Shown in pieces: positions 17,541 to 26,966 of a stretch of 64,000 nucleotides of DNA; position 1 is the stretch's first letter; every line of letters begins with the position of its first letter. The DNA is from Streptomyces flavidovirens DSM 40150 (GTDB lineage Bacteria; Actinomycetota; Actinomycetes; Streptomycetales; Streptomycetaceae). The DNA is taken from contig NZ_AUBE01000014.1 in NCBI RefSeq assembly GCF_000429085.1, positions 1 to 64,000 on the forward strand. The letters are read 5' to 3'. Both the position numbers and the translations under genes were made by a program. The notes under the pieces are model-generated. The model was not told the DNA's origin, searched no databases, and was given only the letters and a program-made list of their open reading frames with translations.

Positions 17541-19256
17541 TTATCGCTCAGTGAAGTAGGGGCGGCATGCAGAGGCGAGCTCCTCGATTGTCTCCGCTCC
17601 TATAAATATCTCGAACGGCAGCTCGGTCGCCAATAGACTTTCCAGCCTTCTCGACATGCTGAGCGCGCGCAGCGAATCACCACCGAGGTCCTTGGTGAAG
17701 GAGTCCTGGATGCTAATGTCGTCGATATCCAGCACCTCCTGCCAGATCTGACATATCGCCGCTTCCAAGTCGTCTCGCGGTGCGACGATCGGGCGTACCC
17801 GCTCAACGGGCGAGTTGCGCGGCTCGGGAAGCGCTTTCCGGTCGACTTTTCCGTTTGCCAACAGCGGGATTTCAGGAAGGTTGATGAACCGAGCAGGAAT
17901 CATGTACTCGGGGAGCCGGCTTGCGAGGTGCTCGCGCAATTTCAGGCGGTCAACCTGCCCCACGATGTAGGCAACCAGTTGGTGTTGACCATCGGATTCG
18001 TGGACCATTGCAATAGCTTGGGGAACACCCGGGTATGAACTGAGAGTGGCCTCCACTTCGCCGAGTTCAATACGGAATCCCCGAACCTTGGCGAGCTGAT
18101 CGGCCCGTCCGGCAAATGTGAGGAGACCATCTGCGTTCTGACGGACAAGATCTCCAGTACGGAATCCCATCGCGGAAAACCGGTCACCGTTGAGTTCAGG
18201 CTGGTCGAGATAGCCCCGCATGACACCGGGTCCGCTAACGTGCAACTCGCCAATTTCGCCGGGGGGCGTAGGAGTGTGGTCAGCGTTTAGCACACGTACG
18301 TCGACGACGCCCTTGACCGGGTACCCCAATGGCACGGGACGTTCTTCGCCTGGCTCGCAACGCCAATGCGAGACAAGCGGCACCTCACTGCCCCCGAAAA
18401 CATTGTGTAGTGCAGTATCTGGGAAAATCTTGAAGAACCGCTGCTGCAAGGCCGGCGACAAGGCTTCGCCGCCACAGAGATTATGGCGCACTGCAGTGCA
18501 ACTGGCGGCCTCAGGCTGCTCGAGGAAAATTCGCATAGCTGACGGTATGAAGGTCGTGATGGTAACCTGCTTCCGGGCGATCAATCTCGCTAGGTAGCCG
18601 AGGTCGGTCTCCCGGCCCGGAGGAACAAGCACTGTGCTACCACCGGTCAGCACCGGCCAAAGTAGGCCATGCAGGAGAGCTACGAAGTTGACCGGCATCT
18701 TCATTAGGTGACGATCGCTGGGGCCGGCGCCGAATACATCGCGGATCCACGGAATCTGAGCCGCGCAGGTCTCGTGCGAAAGAATCACCTGTTTCGGCCG
18801 GCCGGTCGAGCCCGAGGTGCTGAATATGAAGGCTGCGTCCCCCGGAGCTGTAACAACTTGCGGGGCAGTCATTGATACTCGATCGGGCACCTCAAAGTGC
18901 GAGTGCGCGAAGGCGAGCCGCTTGGCTACGGCATCGGGCGCGATAAGCGCTGCGGCGGCCCCGTTCTGCAAGATTGCCTGGATGCGCTCTGGCGGATCCT
19001 CTGGACTTAGCGGCAGGCAGACGGCGCCCGCCCTAAGGATGCCCAATATCGCCGCCGCGTACTCGACCGAGCGGTTAAGGCAGACACCTACCACGTCGCC
19101 GCGCTCGATGCCGCGCTCGATCAGCGCTTCGGCGACCGCATTGACGCGAGCGTCGAGTTCCGCGTACGTGACGGAAGTCTCGTCAATATGAATTGCGTCG
19201 AGGTTTGCATACCTCCTCGCCGCGGCCGTAAAAAGGTCTGCAATCGTTGAAGCCAC
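17541..19256 (-). CDS. NRPS adenylation-PCP didomain
   Basis: 571 aa. The adenylation domain carries the core motifs FIFSTSGSTGRPKQVILSHE (A3), HNVFGGSEVPLVSHW (A5), GFRTGDLVRQNADGLLTF (A7), RADQLAKVRGFRIELGEVEA (A8) and LANGKVDRKALPEP (A10). A peptidyl carrier domain follows at about 495-565 with the phosphopantetheine site FTKDLGGDSLRALS. It activates an amino or aryl acid as AMP ester and loads it on its own PCP. There is no condensation domain, so it feeds a stand-alone enzyme, most likely the KASIII-like protein encoded just downstream. The specificity code was not decoded. The gene start is followed on the left-hand side of the cluster by a decayed ISAs1 element. Confidence 0.9.
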   Translation of the reverse strand: MASTIADLFTAAARRYANLDAIHIDETSVTYAELDARVNAVAEALIERGIERGDVVGVCLNRSVEYAAAILGILRAGAVCLPLSPEDPPERIQAILQNGAAAALIAPDAVAKRLAFAHSHFEVPDRVSMTAPQVVTAPGDAAFIFSTSGSTGRPKQVILSHETCAAQIPWIRDVFGAGPSDRHLMKMPVNFVALLHGLLWPVLTGGSTVLVPPGRETDLGYLARLIARKQVTITTFIPSAMRIFLEQPEAASCTAVRHNLCGGEALSPALQQRFFKIFPDTALHNVFGGSEVPLVSHWRCEPGEERPVPLGYPVKGVVDVRVLNADHTPTPPGEIGELHVSGPGVMRGYLDQPELNGDRFSAMGFRTGDLVRQNADGLLTFAGRADQLAKVRGFRIELGEVEATLSSYPGVPQAIAMVHESDGQHQLVAYIVGQVDRLKLREHLASRLPEYMIPARFINLPEIPLLANGKVDRKALPEPRNSPVERVRPIVAPRDDLEAAICQIWQEVLDIDDISIQDSFTKDLGGDSLRALSMSRRLESLLATELPFEIFIGAETIEELASACRPYFTER

Positions 19257-19576
19257 TAGCTATCCTCTCAGAGCTTCGGACCGAATATGAGTACTTCGAC
19301 GGCCTGCTGGTCAATCGCGGAGGCTACCATAAGCTTTTCGAGCCCAAATGCACCAGGGTCCCGGAAAAGTCGCGATTATGAGGTCAGGACCAGGTTGATG
19401 GGGCGGCCGGTGTCGCGGGCGTGATGGGCCAGGGCGGCTGCGATGTTGCGGTGTCCGTCCTGGCGGAGCAGGGTGCCCAGGTTGAACCCGCGATGTCCGG
19501 GCTGTCGTGACGGATCGTGATCCCTGTGGTGCGGCCAGGGCTGATTCATTCTCCGGGTAGGGTGCGTTGTTGCTGG

Positions 19577-20760
19577 TCAGCTGAGGTCGAGTAGGTCCAG
19601 GGGTCGGGTGAAGGGGTAATAGGAGACGTCGCGGAGGCCGTCGGGGATGTAGCGGTAGCCGGCTTCGCGGAGGACGTTGATCGCCAGATCGCGGAGGGTG
19701 GCCATGTTCGCCGGCCCGTATCCGCTGCGCACTCGCGACGCATCCTCCCCCGAACGTCATATCCCTCACACAGTGCCCACGGTTCTCAATACCCCAGTGA
19801 TTGCGAACGAGTTCCCCGAGCCGCTCCGGCGACGCCTGACCCGAGGGCATGTCGGTGATCACGTACACGGTCTCACGGGAGACTTTTCCCGTCGCCTCTG
19901 TTCGCCACCACCGGTGGACACGCGCGGCTTGGACCAGGTGGGGAAACCCGAGGCCGAGGTCGGTGACGGTCAACACCCGCACGGTGCGTGTCTCACGGCG
20001 GCCGTGCCCGCTGCCACGGGAGACGTGCTCGGCGGTGGCGTCCTGCCACGGCAACCTTCTCAGCGCGTCGAACAGCGTCTTCTGGTTGCGCTTCACGGTC
20101 ATGACGTAGTGGGCCTTCTTGTCCTCGACCAGAAAGCGGGCCTGGTCGGCGGTGGTGTGCAGGGCGTCACCGGTGACGGTGACGCCGGTGATGTCGAACG
20201 GGGCCAGCAGCGCGGGCAGGGCGGTGACCCCTGTGGTCTTCTCCGGCACCCTCGCCTGGCTGACCGTACCTCCAGCCGTGGTAAGCGCGGAGATCAGGCG
20301 GGCGGCCGGGCCGGTGGCGGTGCGGGAGCCGCGGGCGGCCTTGCCGTCCACCGCCACTTGGTCGGCGCCTTCCGGGTCGCATCCCAGCAGGTAAACCAGA
20401 CCACCGGGGCACACACGACACAACAGCCGCTGCACCGTGGACGTGGACGTGGACGTGGACGGCGCCCGGCGGAGGCCGAACGGCCCCTCGGCTCGGGCAC
20501 CGAGCCGGGCCAGGGCGTCTTGGGACTCGTTTCGGGCCCACTGGCCGATCGCACGGATCGAACGCGCCCCGGTCAACACCGCGCAGCAGCAGGTCAGCAG
20601 CACCGTGGCCAGTGGCGGCGTCCCCGACGATCCCGCGGATCCGGCAACCCAGCCAACCGCTCGGCGATGCTCTTCGCGGTCCGCTCCGCAGCGGTAGGCG
20701 ACTTGACCAGGCAGACGGTGGCAGACTGGCGGCACATCGAGACTCCGGTGGTCCAGGGCG
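19577..20760 (-). pseudogene. ISAs1-family transposase, frameshifted
   Basis: The largest open piece reads ATVLLTCCCAVLTGARSIR, VAVDGKAARGSRT, TVTGDALHTTADQARFL, YVMTVKRNQKTLFDALR and LVRNHWGIENR, all typical of ISAs1 transposases. The expected N-terminal LPDPRDRRGRRH lies in a different frame (about 20640-20690). The C-terminus after DMTFG shifts frame at about 19752 through one extra G; the correct tail (PANMATLRDLAINVLREAGY) then runs to a TGA at 19577. Two indels make it non-functional. It separates the leftward A-PCP/KASIII genes from the rightward dioxygenase/PCP genes. Confidence 0.85.
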
Positions 20761-21060
20761 ACTTGGGAAGGTCACCCCGACTACCGGAGTCTCGTTGCCT
20801 CCAGGCGGCCTTCAGACAGACTGTCACACCCCCGCGGCCTGCAACGACTTGAGGCCACCCGGAGAATGAATCAGGCCTGAAGTCACGCTTGACGTGGGCA
20901 TCCCGCCCTGCATAGGTTCCTTATGTTGCACGGTGTTGAGTGCCGAGTAGCGGGGAGTCCAAGCGCCCGTCAAGCCAGTAAATGACAAGTGCGGTTGGCT
21001 ACGCTTTCGATAGCACCATCGAAAGCAATTAATTGAGCAAAGAACGGGGGCCGCAAGATT

Positions 21061-21972
21061 ATGGATCTGCTGGTTGACATACGAAACAAATACCGCACAG
21101 ATCGGTCAGTATTCGTCGACGGAGCGGATATGGTGGATGCGCTAACCATTCTCGGTGCTTGCGAATCTGACTTTGACGCGATAAAGACCGTAAGTAGTCG
21201 ACTGTCTCCGGATCCAACGTTGCCGTTTCGTGAATCGAAGAACGGCCGCTTCCACATCGACACCGTCAACTCAAAGGTCCGTCGCCTCGAATCCCAGCCG
21301 TTCGTGCTTTCCGCGGAAGAGGACTTTGTGCGGCACGATTCGGGCAAAAAGCGAACATTTGCCGAGATAGGTAATGACCTGCAGCATAACAGCGTCCTGA
21401 AGGCTCTTCTGCTATTTAAGGTCTTCGTTGTGCATGGGGCGGTTGTTAACGAACGTCCGGGTCTGGACTATAACAAGCCTGGGTGGATCTGTACTCTTTT
21501 CAATTTGAGGACAATTACCCATCCAGGAGCGGTCGGCGAGCCCGCACTGGAAGGCGTTCATAGCGACGGTGTCGATCACACAATGGCTACCTTTCTCGGG
21601 AGTCAGAATATGGCACCTACGGGGGCAAAGACTTTTATCCATGATATGCGCGAACAGAACTCAATAAGGTGGCACGAGGCAGATCCGGAGCTTGTGCGTG
21701 GCGAGGCGCAACACCGAAATTTCTTGGACACATTGATGGTCGTCGATCATGAGCGGAAGCATAGTGTCTCGCCGCTGGAGCCGCTCGATCCGCAAAAGAC
21801 GGCTACGCGCGACATGCTCATTTTCTTTACGCGAAAGCCGACAGTCAGTGGGCATATTTCACATAAGCATGACTCAACTGTAGCTCACAGTACAATGCCG
21901 ATGGTCGTCGACATTCCAGAGTGCTTGGATATGCCGGGCGCCGGGCGTTCGCTCGCGAGTGAACGGGTGTGA
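21061..21972 (+). CDS. 2-oxoglutarate/Fe(II) dioxygenase (IDO/BsmA-like, PF10014 type)
   Basis: 303 aa. The iron site is visible as EGVHSDGVDHTMATFLG (His-x-Asp) and a distal VDHERKHSVSPLEPL (His) followed by the Arg of TRDMLIFFTRK for 2-oxoglutarate. This pattern is that of the amino-acid hydroxylase family that includes bacterial L-isoleucine 4-hydroxylase. The product would be a beta/gamma-hydroxylated amino acid. The gene is clearly AT-richer than neighbours, a sign of foreign origin. It precedes the PCP/flavoprotein/A-domain trio, so the substrate may be a free amino acid or the PCP-bound aminoacyl group. ATG 21061 was chosen; the upstream AAGAACGGGGG is a plausible RBS. Confidence 0.8.
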   Translation: MDLLVDIRNKYRTDRSVFVDGADMVDALTILGACESDFDAIKTVSSRLSPDPTLPFRESKNGRFHIDTVNSKVRRLESQPFVLSAEEDFVRHDSGKKRTFAEIGNDLQHNSVLKALLLFKVFVVHGAVVNERPGLDYNKPGWICTLFNLRTITHPGAVGEPALEGVHSDGVDHTMATFLGSQNMAPTGAKTFIHDMREQNSIRWHEADPELVRGEAQHRNFLDTLMVVDHERKHSVSPLEPLDPQKTATRDMLIFFTRKPTVSGHISHKHDSTVAHSTMPMVVDIPECLDMPGAGRSLASERV

Positions 21973-22209
21973 GGGCTTAGATGAACTAGACCGGCATCGG
22001 AAATAGCTGAGCTGTGTCTGCCAAAGTGCGCTACGCCTGCTTTTCGAACTGAGACACCGGAAGTGGAGCGCAGGTGCACGTGTGGCGGGAACGCCCTGGT
22101 CTGCAAACCGAAGGCTGGGGGGAATTCCCCAAGCAGCCACTGGAAAATGTTCAACTTGCCGCCTACGGCGAAGTCTTAGCATCGACGTTACTCGACTACA
22201 AGAGAAGGA

Positions 22210-22488
22210 ATGTTGGCGTTGTCTAATGAATCTGCCGCATCGGCCATAGACAGGCACCTCCGTGCGGTCCTGCCGGACATCGGCGACGATGTGGTTATCG
22301 ACCAGCACGAACCTCTTTCGCAGTTCGGATTGGACTCATTGGGTATGGTCCGGCTGGCAATGCAAATAGAGCAGCAATTCGAGGTGGTATTTCCGGACGG
22401 GTTCCTAACTCCTGAGTCCTTCGCTACTCTTGCTACCATCGCCGCGGCTCTCGCAACCTTGCGTCCGGATCTGGAGACCGCGTCATGA
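22210..22488 (+). CDS. Free-standing peptidyl/acyl carrier protein
   Basis: 92 aa, a single carrier domain. The phosphopantetheine attachment site is SQFGLDSLGMVRLA with Ser near residue 40, in the usual helix II context. Its size and its position directly before a flavoprotein dehydrogenase and a free A domain match prolyl-PCP systems such as CloN5/PltL-type carriers. AGAGAAGGA lies just before the ATG. Its stop overlaps the next start (ATGA), which indicates translational coupling. Confidence 0.88.
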   Translation: MLALSNESAASAIDRHLRAVLPDIGDDVVIDQHEPLSQFGLDSLGMVRLAMQIEQQFEVVFPDGFLTPESFATLATIAAALATLRPDLETAS

Positions 22489-23642
22489 CCTCCGTTACGG
22501 CTCGTGAGCTCTCTGAGGTCGTTGCAGCGGTCGCTGACGTCGCCGCCGCACACGCGGAGCAGGTGGACCGTGAGGCGCAGTTCCCGTTTGCGGCAATGAA
22601 CGCGCTGCAAAGCGGACGGCTACTGTCCGCTGGCATCCCAGCCGAGTTCGGCGGCGGCGACCAGGACATCGACTTCCTAGCGCGGACGACCACCGCCCTC
22701 GCCCGGAAATGCGGATCCACCGGCCTGATCTTTGCGATGCACCAAAGCCAGGTCGTCTCGCTGGTCCGACACTCCGAGGGCGAGGCAGCCCAACGTGCGC
22801 TGCGGCGTATCGCCGCAGGTGAACTGTTGGTCGCATCGGCCACTACAGAGGCGAGTAGTGGGGGCGACATTCGTACGAGTTCTTGCTTCGTCGAACGCGA
22901 CGGCTCCCGTTTCCGGTTGTTGAAGCAGGCCCCCGTCATCTCGTACGGTCGACAAGCCGACATCATTCTGGTGACCGCCCGGCGCGACGCGGCCAGCGCT
23001 CCGCAGGAGCAAGTCCTGGTCCTCTGCGATCGCGACGGTGTCACCTTGGAGCAGAATGTCGACTGGGACGTGCTCGGCCTGCGCGGAACGTGCAGCCACG
23101 GCTATTTGCTGCAAGCAGAAGGCGACGCCACCGACGCCGTCATGACTACCCCATATGCTGTCATCAGCGCCCAGACAATGCTGCCGGTGTCTCACATCCT
23201 CTGGGCGGCAGCGTGGCTGGGTATGGCCGAGGAGGCCATCGATAGAGCACGGCTATTTGTCCAGGCGTCTGCCCGAAGGAACCCGGCGGCGACGCCGCCG
23301 GGTGCACTACGACTCGCAGAGGCGACAGCTCAGCTGCATCAGATGCGGGCACTCGTAAGCGCCAGCATCGTTCGCTTTAAGGAACTCGTCGACTTCCCTC
23401 AGGGGCTGTCACGCTTTGCGACGGTAGTCGAATTCAACAGCCTTAAGGTTTCCGCATCGGCACTGGTGGTGGATATTGCGGCAGCGGCCATGTCGATCTG
23501 TGGAATCGCCGGCTACCGCAGTAATGGCAAATACAGCGTGGCTCGGATTTTGCGCGATGCGTACGGTGCTGCCCTGATGGTCAATAATGATCGAATTCTC
23601 GGAAATAATGCGCAACTCGTGCTCGCCGGGAAGACGTTCTGA
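22485..23642 (+). CDS. Acyl-CoA-dehydrogenase-fold flavoprotein acting on PCP-bound substrate
   Basis: 385 aa. The ACAD fold is seen in ALQSGRLLSAGIPAEFGGGD, LLVASATTEASSGGDIRTS (FAD-binding middle domain), WDVLGLRGTCSHGYLL, and a C-terminal helical domain ending AAAMSICGIAGYRSNGKYS and LRDAYGAALMVNNDRI. Because it lies between a PCP and an A domain with overlapping stop/start codons, it probably oxidises an aminoacyl-PCP. In known pathways this converts prolyl-PCP to pyrrolyl-2-carboxyl-PCP, or forms an alpha-beta unsaturated or oxidised extender. The catalytic base could not be placed with certainty, so proline is only one option. Confidence 0.82.
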   Translation: MTSVTARELSEVVAAVADVAAAHAEQVDREAQFPFAAMNALQSGRLLSAGIPAEFGGGDQDIDFLARTTTALARKCGSTGLIFAMHQSQVVSLVRHSEGEAAQRALRRIAAGELLVASATTEASSGGDIRTSSCFVERDGSRFRLLKQAPVISYGRQADIILVTARRDAASAPQEQVLVLCDRDGVTLEQNVDWDVLGLRGTCSHGYLLQAEGDATDAVMTTPYAVISAQTMLPVSHILWAAAWLGMAEEAIDRARLFVQASARRNPAATPPGALRLAEATAQLHQMRALVSASIVRFKELVDFPQGLSRFATVVEFNSLKVSASALVVDIAAAAMSICGIAGYRSNGKYSVARILRDAYGAALMVNNDRILGNNAQLVLAGKTF

Positions 23643-25114
23643 TGCGGCTGGAGGAGCGATTTTTGGCCGCGCTGGCTGACCACCCGGACGAACCGGCTAT
23701 CGTGGAGCCGGATCGCTCATGGACATTCGCAGAGGTCGACGTGCTCGCGCGACACTGGGCTGGACGATTGCGCTCGAAGGACGGGAGCCGCCCAGCCGCG
23801 GTCGCAGTACTCGCGGGACGCAACGCAACAGCCTATATTGGCACCCTCGCGGCGCTGTATGCCGACGCTACGCTTGTACCAATCAGCCCGACATTTCCCG
23901 CTGCGCGGAATGCCAGCATGATGGCCGCAACCGGAGTGGGGATGCTTATCGCGGATGTGGAGGTCAGTCGGGATCTGGTTGCTGCGATTCTCGCAGAGTA
24001 TCAGGTTCCGGTACTATGGGTGGACCGTAGCGCATCTGTACCGGCTAGCGACGCTAAGCTCGATAGACGGCGTTCTGAAGTCGCGTACGTGCTCTTCACG
24101 TCCGGCTCGTCGGGGAGCCCGAAGGGCGTGCCGATCTCGCATGCTAACGTGGACGCGTTTCTCAACGCCGCGCTCGTTCGCTATCCAATGGCCCCCCCCG
24201 ATCGGTCAGTTCAGACCTGCGATCTAACTTTCGACCTTTCTATGGCGTCGTTGTTTCTGGCTTGGGCGCAAGGATGCGCCATCGTACCGGCTTCTGTGTT
24301 CGCCATGGGTGATCCTGCAAGGTTCGTGGCCCGCTACGGGATCACCACGTGGATTTCGGTGCCGTCGGCGATCGGCCTTGCGGCGGATGCCGGGAGGCTA
24401 GTTCCTGGTTGTCTGCCCGGCTTGCGGATCAGCATGTTCTGCGGCGAAGCCTTGACGGTTGACGCAGCCGATACCTGGTCGCGGGCCGCACCCAATTCTG
24501 CCGTCATCAACAATTACGGTCCAACCGAGATGACGATGTTCTGCACGGAGTTCACATTTCACTCTGGCCATTCGGTGGAGGGGCCCACCGTTCCCATCGG
24601 ACATTCGTTCGAGGAGGTTGAGGTCGCTGTCGTCGATACCGCTGGCCGCCCAGCCGGTACCGGTGAGCTTTTGCTACGGGGCGCGCAGATGTTTAGCGGC
24701 TACCTAGACCCTAGCCATAACGAGATGGCATTCACGGAGGTGGACGCCCCGGGCGGTCGCTGGTATAGAACCGGCGATCTAGTCAGGTCGGGCGTTGATG
24801 GTCTCACCTACATTGGCAGACTCGACGATCAACTCCAGGTTGGCGGCTATAGGGTAGAGCCAGCCGAGGTGGAGCAGATGATCCGTACTTCGCTCGGTGT
24901 GACCACCGCAGTTGCTGTGCAGCGGAGAAATGAGGTTGTCGCGTTCGTGTCGCCGGCGCCGACGACAAGCGAACCGCTCCTCCTGCTCAAGGAGGTGCTA
25001 CCAGCCTACATGTGTCCAAAGCGTCTGGTCGTCGTCGAGGAGCCACAGCTCAACGCCAATGGCAAGATCGATCGTGGCTACTACAAGAAGCGTGCCACCG
25101 AGCTCAGGGCTTGA
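23642..25114 (+). CDS. Free-standing adenylation enzyme
   Basis: 490 aa, no carrier domain. Core motifs: YVLFTSGSSGSPKGVPISHA (A3), NNYGPTEMTMFCTEF (A5), GGRWYRTGDLVRSGVDGL (A7), RLDDQLQVGGYRVEPAEVE (A8) and LNANGKIDRGYYKK (A10). It activates one amino acid and loads the PCP encoded at 22210. Length and company are like CloN4/PltF/RedM-type prolyl-AMP ligases, but the binding-pocket residues were not decoded. It starts in a TGATG overlap with the flavoprotein gene and is followed by a strong terminator, so it closes the operon 21061/22210-25114. Confidence 0.88.
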   Translation: MRLEERFLAALADHPDEPAIVEPDRSWTFAEVDVLARHWAGRLRSKDGSRPAAVAVLAGRNATAYIGTLAALYADATLVPISPTFPAARNASMMAATGVGMLIADVEVSRDLVAAILAEYQVPVLWVDRSASVPASDAKLDRRRSEVAYVLFTSGSSGSPKGVPISHANVDAFLNAALVRYPMAPPDRSVQTCDLTFDLSMASLFLAWAQGCAIVPASVFAMGDPARFVARYGITTWISVPSAIGLAADAGRLVPGCLPGLRISMFCGEALTVDAADTWSRAAPNSAVINNYGPTEMTMFCTEFTFHSGHSVEGPTVPIGHSFEEVEVAVVDTAGRPAGTGELLLRGAQMFSGYLDPSHNEMAFTEVDAPGGRWYRTGDLVRSGVDGLTYIGRLDDQLQVGGYRVEPAEVEQMIRTSLGVTTAVAVQRRNEVVAFVSPAPTTSEPLLLLKEVLPAYMCPKRLVVVEEPQLNANGKIDRGYYKKRATELRA

Positions 25115-25167
25115 CGAGCTCTGCGTGGTCACGTGGTAGACGTGCTGATCAACGGGATTGTCGGTTT

Positions 25168-25198
25168 CTTCGCCCTGTCCGTCACGGACAGGGCGAAG
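25168..25198 (+). terminator. Perfect hairpin terminator after the A-domain gene
   Basis: CTTCGCCCTGTCCG, loop TCA, CGGACAGGGCGAAG: a 14-bp perfect stem. It is followed by a short T-rich TCGTTTTG on the plus strand. It lies 53 bp past the A-domain stop and 149 bp past the end of the leftward gene at 25347, so it may serve both directions. Confidence 0.8.
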
Positions 25199-25346
25199 TC
25201 GTTTTGTGCGGTGCAGTCCCCGTAGGGTCTTCCCCGGCCCGCGCCGGAATGGAGCGCGCGGTACAGGCCCGGTCACCGTGAGGGGGACGCAGTACGGCCG
25301 GGGCCGGCCCCATCCGTGGTCCTGAGGGGCAAGTTCGGCTCGTCGA

Positions 25347-26674
25347 CTACTTGAGCTCCTTGTCAGTCAGAAGCAGGAAGTCGACAGCGCAGCTGATGCG
25401 GCTGTGGAGGTCGTTGAGGGTGTACCAGGAACTCGGGCTCAGCGCTGAGAGGTCAGGCTGGTCCATCAAGCCGTACTGGACGCGGCGGTGATGGGCGCCG
25501 AGTCCCTGGAAGATCAACGGCACCAGCTTGACCATGCGGACGTCCGTCGCCCCTGCGGTGATGAACCACCCATCCTGGATGGGGAAGAAGTGGTCGAAGG
25601 CTTCGAGCGCCGTTGGGATCTCGTCGACCGGGATACCGGAGTACTTCGACATCCACTCGAAGTCCTGCTCCTCTCGGTCTTCGAGGTAGAACCCTCCCCA
25701 TCCCCACAGAAACTGCTGCCAGAAGGTCGCGTAGCGCCGGAAGTTGGGTTGCTTCCGCAGCCACTCCATGCCCGAGTGGAAGCTCGAAGGGAGGGCGTGG
25801 TACGTCAGCCCTTGGAAGATGAAGACCCTTCGGTCCTCCGACATGCTGAACTCCGACGCGCCGTCAGGGTGTGCGAGCGCGTAGTCGACGGCGGCCTTCA
25901 GGATGGCCAGGCGGGCGCGATGCTCGAGGTAGGTGCATGCCTGGAGTTCCGGATACTTCCCCTTGAGCATTGCCTTGTAGCTCGGGCTGTCAGCGGGCGC
26001 CGACTGCGGTTCGAACGTGCCCCCATCGAGTTCGTGCGCGTAGCCGCGAGTCAGCTGAGGATGCCCCTGGTACGCCTCGTACAGCATCGCCACAGACTCT
26101 TCGGGAGCCCGCGAGAGGAAGGTGCCGTTGTTGATCTGGCGATGGTAGGTCTTCGCCGCCTTGGCGCCCTCCTCGCCCTTCTTCGCCCGCCCATGGATGA
26201 GATTGACGAACCTACGCTCGACACCGTACGAGAACCGCCAGAGGCCGATGAGTTGCGGCTCTATGAAGGCGCCGAAGCCCTTTTCGGAGAAGTGCTCTGG
26301 AGCGGCTTGGAAGTCGTCGAAGCAGACGACCTCCAGGCCCAGCGGGCTCATCCGGGTGGGAGCAGTCGTACGGTCGTCCCAACGGGTGTGGAAGAAAGCA
26401 CCGTGCTGGATCTTCAGGTACTGCATCCAGCCGACGACTTTGAAGAGATCGATCTACCCCCCTTGCCACCTTTGACCTCGATGAGCCGCCGTGAGGCTTG
26501 CTCGCCTGCGTAGTCAGTGGTGACGATGTCGAGCTCGAGGAGGTCCGCAGGGTCGGACTCCACGATCTGCTTCTCCACGAAGTGGCCCGATGCTTGAAAC
26601 AACGCGGCGATGTAGTCCTCAAGCTCCTCGCCGGCCCCGGGGATGTCCGGCAACTTCACGACCCTCTTGCTCAT
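25347..26674 (-). pseudogene. PD-(D/E)xK nuclease-like protein split by a frameshift
   Basis: The 5' part (ATG 26674, MSKRVVKLPDIPGAGEELE, RBS GAGAGGG) contains a restriction-endonuclease-like core: LLELDIVTTDYAGEQASRRL then IEVKGGK, i.e. Asp and Glu-x-Lys. It runs out of frame in a G run near 26455-26460. The expected continuation DLFKVVGWMQYLKIQHGAFF is in the next frame and goes on for about 360 aa to the stop at 25347. That part has no motif I recognise (MSEDRRVFIFQGLTYHALP, EQDFEWMSKYSGIPVDEIP). Adding one base would restore a protein of about 440 aa, so this may be a sequence error. It diverges from the AlbA_2 gene at 26967. Confidence 0.65.
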
Positions 26675-26966
26675 CAACCACCCTCTCTGTGCCGCGCGAA
26701 TATACCGGCGCGACAACAGGGCGGCTACGCGTTTCCGGAACGCTGCCTATCACTGCGCTAGAGCCCCGGTGCAGTCACCACGCCGAACCTGACGGCGGCC
26801 GCCAGCGTGCGAGCGGACAGGTCGTGGACGGCGAAACCCCGAGACCGCCGGGTGAGCGGACCTCTACGATCTTCAGACGATCCATGCGACTGGTCTACCC
26901 GGCTGGCGAGCTGGCTTGTCGGTGTGGTCCCGGATGCTTGGAGTTCACCTGGCACGAGGGACAACC

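Noticed and set aside
20437..20461. ACGTGG tandem repeat as a possible CRISPR or regulatory array
   Set aside because: It is a short repeat (four units of GGACGT-type) inside the ISAs1 pseudogene, without spacers.
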